From assembly GCF_000202835.1 (NCBI RefSeq), contig NC_015186.1, positions 558,001 through 622,000 on the forward strand: a stretch of 64,000 nucleotides of DNA, written 5' to 3'. The notes under the pieces were generated by a model that ran no database searches, was not told where the DNA came from, and saw nothing but the letters and a program-made list of their open reading frames with translations. Numbering within the stretch: the first letter of the stretch is position 1; every line of letters starts with the position of its first letter. Source of the DNA: Acidiphilium multivorum AIU301 (lineage in GTDB: Bacteria; Pseudomonadota; Alphaproteobacteria; Acetobacterales; Acetobacteraceae). The translations under genes were made by a program, and so were the position numbers. Shown here piece by piece: positions 9,640 to 18,247 of this stretch.

Positions 9640-10713
9640 GTGAAGCGCCGTGCCGCGCTCGGTGCGCTTGGAACGATCATCGCCGGCTCTGCCCTGCCTT
9701 TTGCGCGCGCCAGCGATCTCCCTACGCCTGCCAACGCGATCTTTGCCGATACATTTGGCGGGTCCTACCGGATTGTTGTCGGTGGCCTGCCTGGCGGGCA
9801 GGCCGATCGCTGGGGGCGCGCGATTGCGCTTGGCCTGGAGAAAATCCTCTCACCCAGAACGCCGCTCCGCATCGAGACCGTCGGCGGGCAAGATGGGGTG
9901 ACCGGCGCAAATCGCCTGCAGACATTGATGGTATCCGACGGTCATACGGCCGCGCTGTTGCCGGGCGAGTCGTCGATTGCTTTCCTGACCGGCGATCCGC
10001 GCGTGCATTTCCGGCCGGGTGAGTGGATTCCGATCCTCGCCGGACTCAGTTCCGGCGTGATCGTGTTGCGCGGCGGGGCTGGCCGACTGGCGCAAGCGGC
10101 GCCGGTCCGCCTCGCCGCCGCCGCGCCGGAAAGTCCGGACCTGGCCGCCATTCTGGCGTTCGAGCGTTTGGGGGTGCCGATTTCGCCGATTTTCGGACTG
10201 CGCGGCACGACGGCCGTGGCGCGCGCGTTCGGGCTTGGCGAAGTCGACGCGGTGATGCTGACTGGTGAGGATATTCCTGCCGATCTCGCATCCCTCCAGG
10301 CCGAAGGTGGCGTGGCGATCTGTTCACTCGGTACCGTTGACCAGGCGGGACGAACAGTACGGGATCCGCGTTTCGCGAACGTGCCGACAGTTGCTGAGCT
10401 TGCCGGGATACGGCACGCGAAGGCGCTGTCGCCACCGCTCGAGCGGGCGTTCCAGGGCGTCGCAGCGGCGAGCCGCCTCGATTTCATCATGGTTTTGCCG
10501 CATCTGACGCCGGCGGCGTCGGTCGCGCTCTGGCGGCAGGCTGCACTTGGGGCGATTCAGGGATCCGCCTTGCAATCGGCGGCGACGGCGAGCGCAATCA
10601 GCCTGACCGTTAACGGTGCGGCGGTCGCGCTTGCGCCGATCGCCGCGTCGCCCGAAGCGCTGCTGGCGCTGCGCCAATTCCTGTTCACGCGGTTCGGCTG
10701 GCGGCCCAGCTGA
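9640..10713 (+). CDS. Putative Bug/TctC-like periplasmic binding protein
   Basis: This is an exported solute-binding-like protein of 357 residues with a GTG start. It has a signal peptide beginning MKRRAALGALG, with twin arginines. The start of the mature domain (YRIVVGGLPGGQADRWGRAIALGLEK) and the later region with FANVPTVAELAG resemble the tripartite tricarboxylate (TctC/Bug) receptor family. No TctA or TctB membrane genes are adjacent, so the partner and ligand are unknown. It lies between apt and radA on the same strand. The family call rests on recognisable short motifs and fold-level pattern only. Confidence 0.6.
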   Translation: MKRRAALGALGTIIAGSALPFARASDLPTPANAIFADTFGGSYRIVVGGLPGGQADRWGRAIALGLEKILSPRTPLRIETVGGQDGVTGANRLQTLMVSDGHTAALLPGESSIAFLTGDPRVHFRPGEWIPILAGLSSGVIVLRGGAGRLAQAAPVRLAAAAPESPDLAAILAFERLGVPISPIFGLRGTTAVARAFGLGEVDAVMLTGEDIPADLASLQAEGGVAICSLGTVDQAGRTVRDPRFANVPTVAELAGIRHAKALSPPLERAFQGVAAASRLDFIMVLPHLTPAASVALWRQAALGAIQGSALQSAATASAISLTVNGAAVALAPIAASPEALLALRQFLFTRFGWRPS

Positions 10714-10742
10714 TGCGCGGTCCGTCCGGGGCGGCAGCCTGA

Positions 10743-12143
10743 ATGGCGAAGAGTGCCACCCGTTTTGTCTGCAATGAGTGCGGTGCCGTGGCGCCGAAAT
10801 GGGCCGGAAGGTGCGAGGCCTGCGGCGCATGGAACACGCTCGAGCCGCAGGCGGTCGTGCCCACCGGCACCGGACGCAAGGCGGCGGTTCAGGCCGGGCG
10901 GGGGATCGATTTCGTCGGTCTGGCCGGGGAGACGCCGCCGCCGCCGCGGATTCCGCTCGGAATCGAGGAGTTCGATCGTGTGCTCGGCGGTGGCATGGTG
11001 CCGGCCTCTGCCATTCTTGTCGGCGGCGATCCGGGAATCGGGAAATCGACGCTCCTGTTGCAGGCGGCGGCCCGGCTTGCCGCTTCCGGGCGGCGGGTGC
11101 TGTATGTGTCGGGCGAGGAGTCGGTCGCGCAGATCAGGCTTCGCGCCGAACGGCTCGATCTCAAGACGGCGCCGGTCAATCTGGCTTCGGCAACGGTGCT
11201 GGCCGATATTCTGGGGTCATTGCGCGCCGAACGAGACGCGGCGCTGGTCGTGATCGACAGTATCCAGACGATCTGGGACGAGACAGTCGAGTCTGCGCCC
11301 GGTACGGTCAGCCAGGTGCGCGCCAATGCCTTCGCCCTGATCCAGGCCGCGAAGACGCAGGGATTCGCGCTGATGCTCGTTGGCCATGTGACCAAGGAGG
11401 GCGCGCTCGCCGGACCGCGCGTGCTGGAGCACATGGTGGATGTGGTGCTGCACTTCGAAGGTGATCGCGGCCACCAGTTCCGGATCCTGCGCGGAGCAAA
11501 AAACCGGTTCGGCGCGACCGACGAGATCGGCGTCTTCGAGATGACCGGACGGGGGCTGGCCGAGGTGGCGAACCCTTCGGCCCTGTTTCTTGCCGAGCGG
11601 CATGGCAACGTGACCGGCAGCGCGGTGTTTGCCGGCCTTGAAGGATCGCGCCCGGTGCTGATGGAGGTGCAGGCGCTGCTCTCCGCCAATGGCGCGGGCT
11701 CGGCGCGGCGCTCGGTGATCGGCTGGGACCAGGGGCGGCTGTCGATGCTGCTGGCGGTGCTCGATGCGCGCTGCGGCCTGAAACTGGGCGGGCATGACGT
11801 CTATCTCAATGTCGCCGGCGGGTTGCGCGTCTCGGAACCGGCCGCGGACCTCGCCGTGGCCGCCGCGCTGATCTCCGCCGCGAGCGGCGTGCCCGCCGAT
11901 CCGGAGACGGTGTTTTTCGGCGAGATCGGATTGTCGGGCGAATTGCGGCAGGTGGCGCAGGTGGAATTGCGGCTCAAGGAGGCGGCGAAGCTCGGCTTCG
12001 GCCGGGCGGCCCTACCGCGTCGTGTCGCCGGCGGGACGAGGCGGCTGTCGGCGCCGGAGGGGATGGTTCTCGCGGAATACGGGCATCTGAGCGATCTTGT
12101 CGCGGCCATGGGCGCAGTGACCGGCAATGGGGAGGAGGCGTGA
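10743..12143 (+). CDS. radA: DNA repair protein RadA
   Basis: RadA (Sms) is a RecA-like, DnaB-type helicase that promotes branch migration in recombinational repair. In 466 residues it shows the zinc finger with Cys10, Cys13, Cys24 and Cys27. A RecA-like core follows with Walker A GGDPGIGKST near residue 95 and the RadA-specific KNRFG motif near residue 257. The C-terminal Lon-like domain contains NVAGGLRVSEPAADLA and FFGEIGLSGELR. The cvpA start overlaps its stop codon. Confidence 0.97.
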   Translation: MAKSATRFVCNECGAVAPKWAGRCEACGAWNTLEPQAVVPTGTGRKAAVQAGRGIDFVGLAGETPPPPRIPLGIEEFDRVLGGGMVPASAILVGGDPGIGKSTLLLQAAARLAASGRRVLYVSGEESVAQIRLRAERLDLKTAPVNLASATVLADILGSLRAERDAALVVIDSIQTIWDETVESAPGTVSQVRANAFALIQAAKTQGFALMLVGHVTKEGALAGPRVLEHMVDVVLHFEGDRGHQFRILRGAKNRFGATDEIGVFEMTGRGLAEVANPSALFLAERHGNVTGSAVFAGLEGSRPVLMEVQALLSANGAGSARRSVIGWDQGRLSMLLAVLDARCGLKLGGHDVYLNVAGGLRVSEPAADLAVAAALISAASGVPADPETVFFGEIGLSGELRQVAQVELRLKEAAKLGFGRAALPRRVAGGTRRLSAPEGMVLAEYGHLSDLVAAMGAVTGNGEEA

Positions 12144-12706
12144 TGACCTGGGCTGACGGTATCGCGATCGGTGTCGTTCTTTTGTCCGGCCTACTGGCGC
12201 TGGCCCGTGGCTTTGTGCGCGAGGTGCTGGGCATCGGCGCCTGGATTGGCGCGGGCCTGGCTGCTTTCGTCTCTTACCCGCTGGTCGAACCCCAGATCAC
12301 CGGCATTGTGGGAAACCCCAAACTGGTTCTGCCGGTGTCGATCGGGATCGTGTTCATCGTTGTTCTGATCGTCCTGTCGATCCTGAGCGCATGGCTTGGT
12401 TCGATGGTGCGGGATTCGGTGCTTTCAGGCGTCGATCGCACGCTGGGGCTCGCGTTCGGCCTCGTGCGCGGGGCGGTGATCGTCTGTCTCGCCTATATCG
12501 CCCTTTCGATCTTTCTCCAGCCATCCGAATGGCCGTCGGCGATCCGGCGGGCGAAATTCCTCACCTATGCGGAGAACGGATCGGCTTTCCTGGTGGCGTT
12601 CCTGCCGGCGGCCTACCGGCCGCACGTCGACAGGATCGGCCCTGCGGCGGCGCCGGCCGCTGCGCCGGTCAGTTCCGCCGCAGGCGGAATAGGACCCAGC
12701 CAGTAA
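12143..12706 (+). CDS. cvpA: CvpA family membrane protein
   Basis: This is an inner membrane protein of 187 residues with four hydrophobic segments and the opening MTWADGIAIGVVLLSGLLALARGFVREVLG split over the first two helices. That opening is typical of CvpA (colicin V production accessory) proteins, which commonly precede purF. A GTG at 12140 is also in frame, but the ATG at 12143 is better placed, 5 nt after the GGAGGAG at 12131-12137, and overlaps the radA TGA by one base. The biochemical role of CvpA is poorly defined, with links to envelope homeostasis. Confidence 0.88.
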   Translation: MTWADGIAIGVVLLSGLLALARGFVREVLGIGAWIGAGLAAFVSYPLVEPQITGIVGNPKLVLPVSIGIVFIVVLIVLSILSAWLGSMVRDSVLSGVDRTLGLAFGLVRGAVIVCLAYIALSIFLQPSEWPSAIRRAKFLTYAENGSAFLVAFLPAAYRPHVDRIGPAAAPAAAPVSSAAGGIGPSQ

Positions 12707-12786
12707 GGTTGGGCATGGTTCGATCCTCGACAGGGCCGAACCTAGGCATTATGTGACAGTTTCCGGTCGCAAGGGGATCAGGCGGC

Positions 12787-14268
12787 GTGACACAATCCGA
12801 AAATCCAGTCATTCGCGACGACGATGACAAGCTGCACGAGGAGTGTGGCGTCGTTGGCGTCTGGAACGTCACCGATGCGGCGGCGATCACGGCGCTTGGT
12901 CTGCACGCGCTCCAGCATCGCGGCCAGGAGGCGACAGGCATCGTCACCCATGACGGGGTGCGTTTTCACGCGCACAAGGGGATTGGCCTGGTCGGTGACA
13001 ATTACGGCGATGCCAAGGTCATGGCGGGTTTGCCTGGCACGCGGGCGATCGGACACAACCGCTATGCGACGACCGGCGCAACGCTGCTGCGTAATGTGCA
13101 GCCATTGTTCGCCGAATTCGAGTTCGGTGGTCTGGCTGTCGGCCATAATGGCAACCTGACCAATGCCCATACGCTGAAGCGCGCCCTGGTGCGGCGGGGC
13201 TGTCTGTTCCAGTCGACGACCGACTCGGAGGTTTTCGTTCATCTGATCGCGATCAGCCTCTATGCGACAGTGCTCGACCGTCTGATCGACGCGCTCAAGC
13301 AGGTCCAGGGTGCGTACTCGCTGGTTGCCCTGACCAATGACATGCTGATTGGCGTGAGGGATCCGCTTGGGGTCCGGCCTTTGATCCTCGGCCGCACGCA
13401 CGGTGCCGATGGAAGCGGGCCGGGCTGGGTGCTGGCATCGGAAAGCTGCGCGCTGGAGATGGTCGGCGCCGAGTTCGTGCGCGATATCGAGCCTGGCGAG
13501 ATCGTTGCGATCGACCGCGGCGGGGTGCGGAGCCTCAAGCCGTTCGTGCCGCAGAAGCCGCGCTTCTGCGTGTTCGAATATATCTACTTCGCGCGTCCTG
13601 ATTCGATCGTCGACGGCATGTCGGTCTATGCCGCGCGCAAGCGCATAGGCAGCGAACTGGCGCAGGAATCGCCGGTGGAAGCCGACCTGATCGTCCCGGT
13701 TCCGGATTCTGGCGTGCCGGCGGCGATGGGTTATGCCGAGCGGAGCGGCATTCCCTTCGAACTGGGCATTATCCGTAACCATTATGTCGGGCGGACCTTT
13801 ATCGAGCCGACCGATCAGATCCGCCATCTCGGCGTGCGGCTCAAGCATTCGGCGAACCGGCCGGCGCTCGAGGGCAAGCGCGTCGTGCTGGTGGACGATT
13901 CGATCGTGCGCGGCACGACGTCGAAGAAGATCGTCGAGATGGTGCGCGCGGCAGGGGCGCGCGAAGTGCATATGCGGATTTCCTCGCCCCCGACAACGCA
14001 TTCCTGCTTCTATGGCATCGACACGCCCGAGCGCGGCAAGCTGCTTGCCGCCCGCAACAGCGAAGCCGAGATGGCCGCGCTGATCGGCGTGGACAGCCTG
14101 GCGTTCATCTCGATCGACGGGCTGTATCGCGCGCTTGGCCACCAGGGGCGCGACGCCGCTGACCCGGCCTATTGCGATGCCTGCTTCAGCGGTGATTATC
14201 CCATTCCGTTGACCGACCACGCCGAGCCGCGGGACGCGCAACTCTCGCTGCTGGCCGAACTGGCCTGA
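12787..14268 (+). CDS. purF: Amidophosphoribosyltransferase
   Basis: PurF catalyses the first committed step of purine synthesis, PRPP plus glutamine to phosphoribosylamine. The protein is 493 residues with a GTG start. Cys20 in HEECGVVGVW would become the N-terminal nucleophile after removal of a 19-residue propeptide, and the PRPP loop is VVLVDDSIVRGTT. Cysteines occur in CVFEYIYFARPDS, HSCFYGID and CDACFSGDYP. These match the four positions that bind the 4Fe-4S cluster in the Bacillus subtilis enzyme, so this is likely the iron-sulfur type, unlike E. coli PurF. It follows cvpA by 80 nt. Confidence 0.96.
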   Translation: MTQSENPVIRDDDDKLHEECGVVGVWNVTDAAAITALGLHALQHRGQEATGIVTHDGVRFHAHKGIGLVGDNYGDAKVMAGLPGTRAIGHNRYATTGATLLRNVQPLFAEFEFGGLAVGHNGNLTNAHTLKRALVRRGCLFQSTTDSEVFVHLIAISLYATVLDRLIDALKQVQGAYSLVALTNDMLIGVRDPLGVRPLILGRTHGADGSGPGWVLASESCALEMVGAEFVRDIEPGEIVAIDRGGVRSLKPFVPQKPRFCVFEYIYFARPDSIVDGMSVYAARKRIGSELAQESPVEADLIVPVPDSGVPAAMGYAERSGIPFELGIIRNHYVGRTFIEPTDQIRHLGVRLKHSANRPALEGKRVVLVDDSIVRGTTSKKIVEMVRAAGAREVHMRISSPPTTHSCFYGIDTPERGKLLAARNSEAEMAALIGVDSLAFISIDGLYRALGHQGRDAADPAYCDACFSGDYPIPLTDHAEPRDAQLSLLAELA

Positions 14269-14292
14269 CAAGGTTGCGCCGGAGCATGGTGC

Positions 14293-14970
14293 ATGACGCT
14301 GGTGGATCAGATCAGGGCGATTATGAGCGCGATGAAGACACGGATGCCGACAGCCGGTGAGGCGCTGCCGGGGCGGGCGACGCCGATGCCGATTCCGGAA
14401 TTCCACTACGTCAGCGGCGCGCGGCTCGCAGAGCCCTATCCGCCAGGATCGGAAGTCGCGATCTTCGGTCTTGGCTGTTTCTGGGGCGCGGAACGCAAGT
14501 TCTGGCAAGCGCCGGGCGTGCTGGTCACGGCCGTCGGCTATGCTGGCGGATTTACGCCGAACCCCACCTATGAGGAGGTGTGTTCCGGTCGCACGGGCCA
14601 TGCCGAGGTCGTGCTGGTCGTGTTCGATCCGCGGGCAACCTCATATCAGAACCTGTTGAAGCTGTTCTGGCAAAACCATGACCCGACGCAGGGCATGCGC
14701 CAGGGTGGTGACATTGGCACGCAGTATCGCTCGGCGATCTACGCCTTGTCCGACGAACAGCTTCGCCTCGCCGAGTTGTCCCGCGACGCGTATCAGAACG
14801 TGCTGTCCGAGGCCGGTTTCGGCAGAATCACGACAGAAATCCTCCCCGCGCCGACGTTCTTTTTCGCCGAAGCCTATCACCAGCAATATCTGGCCAAGAA
14901 CCCTGACGGTTATTGCGGGCTTGGCGGGACAGGAGTGACCTGTCCCGCTGGTGTCATGCCCGCCGATTGA
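14293..14970 (+). CDS. msrA: Peptide methionine sulfoxide reductase MsrA
   Basis: MsrA reduces the S-epimer of methionine sulfoxide in proteins or free. The catalytic motif GCFWGAE contains Cys62. The substrate-binding [20 protein letters not shown] and resolving-cysteine region [12 protein letters not shown] are present near the C-terminus. Total length is 225 residues, with an N-terminal extension of about 50 residues before the catalytic domain, as in many proteobacterial MsrA proteins of the larger form. There is no clear signal peptide. It is 24 nt downstream of purF; the stop codon lies inside a short tandem repeat. Confidence 0.95.
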   Translation: MTLVDQIRAIMSAMKTRMPTAGEALPGRATPMPIPEFHYVSGARLAEPYPPGSEVAIFGLGCFWGAERKFWQAPGVLVTAVGYAGGFTPNPTYEEVCSGRTGHAEVVLVVFDPRATSYQNLLKLFWQNHDPTQGMRQGGDIGTQYRSAIYALSDEQLRLAELSRDAYQNVLSEAGFGRITTEILPAPTFFFAEAYHQQYLAKNPDGYCGLGGTGVTCPAGVMPAD

Positions 14971-14991
14971 AAACCTGCCGATTGAAAACCT
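14962..14991 (+). repeat. Tandem 15-bp duplication across the msrA stop
   Basis: The 15-mer GCCGATTGAAAACCT occurs twice, head to tail and without mismatch. The msrA TGA lies in the first copy, so the second copy is entirely untranslated. It looks like a recent slippage or replication duplication. Confidence 0.9.
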
Positions 14992-15029
14992 GAGGTATCA
15001 TTTCAGGCCGGCAGACTGCGGCGCTTGGT

Positions 15030-15287
15030 TCAGTGAACCGAGACTGGCGCCAGTTCGTGCTGGACGATCGCGGCACGGGCAACGCTGTTGTCGGCTGCGA
15101 CGGCCATAGGCACGCCGTTGGCGGCGAAGACGCCGAAGGCCGGTCCGTTCGGTGTCATGATCGGGCGGACATAGGCGATTTCCTCGAGTCCGAGTTCGGC
15201 GAGCTGGGCCTCGGTGATCTGATGCGGATCGAGAAACGCCTGGAACGGCGCGTCTTCGGCGATACCGTCATGGGTCTTGATGTTCAT
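15030..15287 (-). CDS. DUF1150 family small protein
   Basis: This 85-residue protein has no recognised domain other than a resemblance to the DUF1150 family, which in alphaproteobacteria is typically encoded next to small heat-shock proteins. The start at 15287 comes one base after the hsp20 stop, so the pair is one transcript and very likely coupled. It contains a central IAYVRPIMTPNGPAFGVFAANGVPMAVA segment. Context suggests a heat-shock role, but the function is unknown. Its stop faces msrA convergently. Confidence 0.75.
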   Translation of the reverse strand: MNIKTHDGIAEDAPFQAFLDPHQITEAQLAELGLEEIAYVRPIMTPNGPAFGVFAANGVPMAVAADNSVARAAIVQHELAPVSVH

Positions 15288-15288
15288 G

Positions 15289-15792
15289 TCAGGAACCCTC
15301 CTGAAGTTCACGCCCAACGATGCGCGACGCAACTGCATCACTGTCGAGCGTGCGTGCTGAGCTGGCGCCGTTTTGGCCGCCTGCTCCCTTCTTGATGGCG
15401 ATCGTGCGGATCTTCGCTTCCGGCAATGGCCGGGCGAGGTCGATATGCAGGAGCCCGTTATCGAGCCAGGCGCCCTTGACCTCGATACCTTCCGCGAGAA
15501 CGAAAGCCCGCTGGAACTGACGCGCGGCTATTCCGCGATGCAGGAAGATACGCCCCTGCATGTCGTCGTTCTGGCGGCCCCGGATCACCAGCTGGTTGTC
15601 TTCCTGCGTGATCTGGAGATCGTCCATCGTGAAACCGGCAACGGCGATGGTGATCCGCAGGCTTGTCGAGCTGAGTTGCTCGATGTTGTAGGGCGGATAC
15701 CCTTCCGACGACGTCTTGGCGGCACGTTCGATCACCTGTTCAAGATGATCAAAGCCCAGAAACAAGGGCGAAGTAAAAACGCGAGTTGTCAA
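15289..15792 (-). CDS. Hsp20 family small heat-shock protein
   Basis: This is an alpha-crystallin-type small heat-shock protein of the IbpA/HspH class, a holdase that binds unfolding proteins. The protein is 167 residues from the TTG at 15792. It begins TTRVFTSPLFLGFDHLEQVIERA, continues with YPPYNIEQ and a crystallin domain with FTMDDLQI and GRIFLHRGIAARQFQRAF, and ends with the C-terminal anchor IRTIAIK. The TTG is chosen because a strong GGAGGAGG lies immediately upstream; the longer frame lacks conserved sequence. It is driven by a sigma-32-like promoter and followed by the DUF1150 gene. Confidence 0.93.
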   Translation of the reverse strand: MTTRVFTSPLFLGFDHLEQVIERAAKTSSEGYPPYNIEQLSSTSLRITIAVAGFTMDDLQITQEDNQLVIRGRQNDDMQGRIFLHRGIAARQFQRAFVLAEGIEVKGAWLDNGLLHIDLARPLPEAKIRTIAIKKGAGGQNGASSARTLDSDAVASRIVGRELQEGS

Positions 15793-15817
15793 AGCCTCCT
15801 CCTTTCGAGCGAGACAA

Positions 15818-15840
15818 GCGAAACCCGGACGGCGTTTCGC
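15818..15840 (-). promoter_or_regulatory. Hairpin in the hsp20 5' leader
   Basis: GCGAAAC and GTTTCGC pair perfectly over 7 bp with a 9-nt loop, about 25 nt before the hsp20 start and downstream of the sigma-32-like promoter. Many alphaproteobacterial hsp20 leaders fold into RNA thermometers, but I do not see a pairing that clearly hides the Shine-Dalgarno, so that role is only a possibility. Confidence 0.4.
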
Positions 15841-15847
15841 ACCTCCG

Positions 15848-15876
15848 AAATGGGCATAAATCGCGTCCATTGCAAG
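15848..15876 (-). promoter_or_regulatory. Sigma-32 (RpoH) heat-shock promoter of hsp20
   Basis: Read on the minus strand, CTTGCAA is followed after 15 nt by CCCATTT. This fits the RpoH consensus of CTTGAAA and CCCCAT-T with the usual spacing. The site is about 55 nt upstream of the hsp20 start, in the gap between hsp20 and the divergent def gene. Confidence 0.75.
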
Positions 15877-15908
15877 TACCGATTGATCGGGCGCGGCGGC
15901 GGGGCTAC

Positions 15909-16475
15909 ATGCCGGCCATGAGTGCGACGACCGATATTGCGGATGCCGGAATCCCGGAGATCCTGATTGTTCCCGACAAGCGGCTGCGGATGAAAGCGCG
16001 CCGTGTGGTCGGCGCGGACCGTGACGACGTGGCGGAACTGGTGCCGCGGATGTTCGCAGCGATGTACCGCGCGCCGGGTATCGGCCTCGCTGCGCCGCAG
16101 ATCGGCGTGTCGCTGCGTCTGGTGGTGATGGATCTGGCGCCGGACGACCAGAAGCAGCCGATGGTCATGATCAATCCCGAGATCACGGCGCGGAGCGAAG
16201 AACTCGTCTCGCGCGAGGAGGGCTGCCTGTCGCTGCCGGGTCAGTATGCCGAGGTGATCCGGCCGGGGCAGATCAGCGTGGCATTCGAGGACGAGGACGG
16301 CAAGAAGCGAACGATCGATGCCGACGGGTTGCTGGCGGCCTGCATCCAGCACGAGATCGATCATCTCGACGGGGTCCTGTTCGTCGATCATCTGTCGGCG
16401 CTCAAACGGAACATGATCCTGCGCAAGCTCGCGAAGGATCTGCGCGAAAAGGCCGCGCGGAAGCCGGCACGCTGA
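15909..16475 (+). CDS. def: Peptide deformylase
   Basis: Def removes the formyl group from the N-terminal methionine of new proteins. The three metal-site motifs are present: PGIGLAAPQIG (GxGxAAxQ type), EEGCLSLPGQ with the metal-binding cysteine, and QHEIDHLDG with two metal-binding histidines and the catalytic glutamate. The length is 188 residues from the ATG at 15909, which has GGGG 4 nt upstream; the ATG at 15918 is an alternative. The stop overlaps the fmt start by one base, giving the usual def-fmt pair. Confidence 0.95.
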   Translation: MPAMSATTDIADAGIPEILIVPDKRLRMKARRVVGADRDDVAELVPRMFAAMYRAPGIGLAAPQIGVSLRLVVMDLAPDDQKQPMVMINPEITARSEELVSREEGCLSLPGQYAEVIRPGQISVAFEDEDGKKRTIDADGLLAACIQHEIDHLDGVLFVDHLSALKRNMILRKLAKDLREKAARKPAR

Positions 16476-17380
16476 TGCGTCTCGCGTTCATGGGATCGCC
16501 TGGATTCGCGGTGCCGGCGCTGCGGGCGCTGCATGCGGCGGGCCATGATATCGTCGCGGTCTATTGCCAGCCGCCGCGACCGGTCGGGCGGGGCCATCGC
16601 ATTCACAAATGCCCGGTTCATGAGGCTGCGGAGGCGCTCGGCCTGACGGTGCGGACGCCGGAGCGCCTGCGCCGGGATGATGCCGAGCGGGCCTATTTCC
16701 GCGCGCTCGACCTCGATGCCGCAGTCGTCGCCGCCTATGGACAGATTCTTCCAGCGGACATGCTGGTCGCCCCGCGACGCGGCTGCATCAATATCCACGC
16801 GAGTCTGCTGCCGCGCTGGCGTGGAGCCGCGCCGATCCATGCCGCGATTCTTGCGGGGGATGCGCAGACCGGCGTGACCATCATGCAGATGGATGAGGGG
16901 CTCGACACCGGGGCGACGCTGCTGGCCGAAGCGGTGCCGATCGGCCCTGAGGATACAACGGTGGATCTGCTTGACCGGCTCGCCGATCTGGGTGCCGCGC
17001 TGGTCATCAAGGTGCTTGACGGGAATTTTCCGCCTGTGCCGCAACCGGAGGCGGGGGTGACCTATGCTCCGAAACTCTCGAAGGCGGACGCGGAGATTGA
17101 CTGGTCGGCATCTGCCGCAGTGATTCTGCGGCGGATTCGGGCATTCTGGCCCTGGCCGGGAACGGAGACGCGGCTCGACGGCGAGGCGCTCAAGATTATC
17201 CGCGCCGAACCGGCGGCGGGGCAGGGCGAACCGGGAACGGTGCTTGATGACCGCCTGGCCATTGCCTGCGGCGATGCTGCGATACGGCCGACTCTTGTTC
17301 AGCGCGCGGGGCGGGCCGCAATGCCGGCCGAGGCGTTCCTGCGCGGCCATCCGGTCGCCATCGGGACGCGTCTGGGGTGA
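16475..17380 (+). CDS. fmt: Methionyl-tRNA formyltransferase
   Basis: Fmt formylates initiator Met-tRNA using 10-formyl-tetrahydrofolate. The protein is 301 residues. It contains the N-terminal MGSPGFAVPALRALHAAGHD, the formyl-folate-binding IHASLLPRWRGAAPIHAAI and the LDTGATLL-A motif, followed by a C-terminal tRNA-binding domain. The start overlaps the def stop (TGATG), and the truA GTG overlaps its own stop by 4 nt, so def-fmt-truA reads as one operon. Confidence 0.96.
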   Translation: MRLAFMGSPGFAVPALRALHAAGHDIVAVYCQPPRPVGRGHRIHKCPVHEAAEALGLTVRTPERLRRDDAERAYFRALDLDAAVVAAYGQILPADMLVAPRRGCINIHASLLPRWRGAAPIHAAILAGDAQTGVTIMQMDEGLDTGATLLAEAVPIGPEDTTVDLLDRLADLGAALVIKVLDGNFPPVPQPEAGVTYAPKLSKADAEIDWSASAAVILRRIRAFWPWPGTETRLDGEALKIIRAEPAAGQGEPGTVLDDRLAIACGDAAIRPTLVQRAGRAAMPAEAFLRGHPVAIGTRLG

Positions 17381-18144
17381 GGCGCTGGGCGCTCAGGCTC
17401 GAATATGACGGCCGGGGCTTTGTGGGCTGGCAGCGCCAGGAGAACGGGCTGTCGGTGCAGGAAGTGCTGGAGACGGCCGCATCCCGGCTATGTGGCGGCG
17501 ATGTGCCTGACAGCGTGGTTGCTGGCCGCACCGATGCCGGTGTTCATGCCGCTGGACAGGTCGCGGCGCTGGAACTACCGGACCGGCTCGATGCGCGGGC
17601 GGTACGCGAAGCGCTGAATTTCCACATGAAGCCGCACGCGGTGGCGGTAATCGAGGCGGCGCCTGCGCCGTCGGCGGCGTGGAGTCCGCGATTTTCGGCG
17701 ATCGGGCGGGCCTATCGCTATTTGATTCTTAATCGATCCGCCCGGCCGGCCCTGCGGGATGGGTTCGTCTGGCACGTGAAGGCGCCGCTCGATGCTCCGG
17801 CCATGCACGAAGCGGCCCAGTCGCTGCTGGGACGCCACGATTTCACCAGTTTCCGGGCCAGCTCGTGCCAGGCGAATTCGCCGCTGCGCACGCTCGATCG
17901 GCTCGATGTCCGGCGGGACGGCGAAACGGTCGTGATCGAGGCGGAGGCACGCAGTTTTCTTCACCACCAGGTGCGGAACATGGTTGGAACACTCAAGCTG
18001 GTGGGTGAGGGGCGCTGGCGCGTCGGTCGCGTGGCCGAGGCGCTCGCGGCGCGAGATCGTTCGGCGGCGGGGCCGACCGCACCGCCGGATGGGCTGGTGC
18101 TGGTCGCGGTCCGCTACGAGGTTGATCCGTTCCCGCGGAACTGA
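17377..18144 (+). CDS. truA: tRNA pseudouridine(38-40) synthase TruA
   Basis: TruA isomerises uridines 38-40 in the anticodon arm of many tRNAs. The protein has 255 residues and starts at GTG. It shows LEYDGRGFVGWQRQ at the N-terminus, the catalytic aspartate Asp53 in GRTDAGVHA and the FLHHQVRNMVGTLKLVGEGR motif of the family. It is coupled to fmt by a 4-nt overlap and completes the def-fmt-truA unit. Confidence 0.96.
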   Translation: MRRWALRLEYDGRGFVGWQRQENGLSVQEVLETAASRLCGGDVPDSVVAGRTDAGVHAAGQVAALELPDRLDARAVREALNFHMKPHAVAVIEAAPAPSAAWSPRFSAIGRAYRYLILNRSARPALRDGFVWHVKAPLDAPAMHEAAQSLLGRHDFTSFRASSCQANSPLRTLDRLDVRRDGETVVIEAEARSFLHHQVRNMVGTLKLVGEGRWRVGRVAEALAARDRSAAGPTAPPDGLVLVAVRYEVDPFPRN

Positions 18145-18177
18145 CCCCCCGATGGGGATGGCGCTTGTTCTGTTGCC

Positions 18178-18183
18178 TTGACA
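18178..18183 (+). promoter_or_regulatory. TTGACA box upstream of infC
   Basis: A perfect minus-35 hexamer lies 65 nt before the infC start in the 103-nt gap after truA. A convincing minus-10 at the usual 16-18 nt spacing is not visible, so this is only a possible promoter element. Confidence 0.3.
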
Positions 18184-18247
18184 GCCCGATATCGTCTAGA
18201 GCGAAGATCTCGTATTCGCGTTTCTTCCACAACGACAGGAGAGCGAC

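Noticed and set aside
12778-14601. 607-codon minus-strand frame over purF and msrA
   Set aside because: It runs through two recognisable genes on the other strand and has a shadow-like composition.
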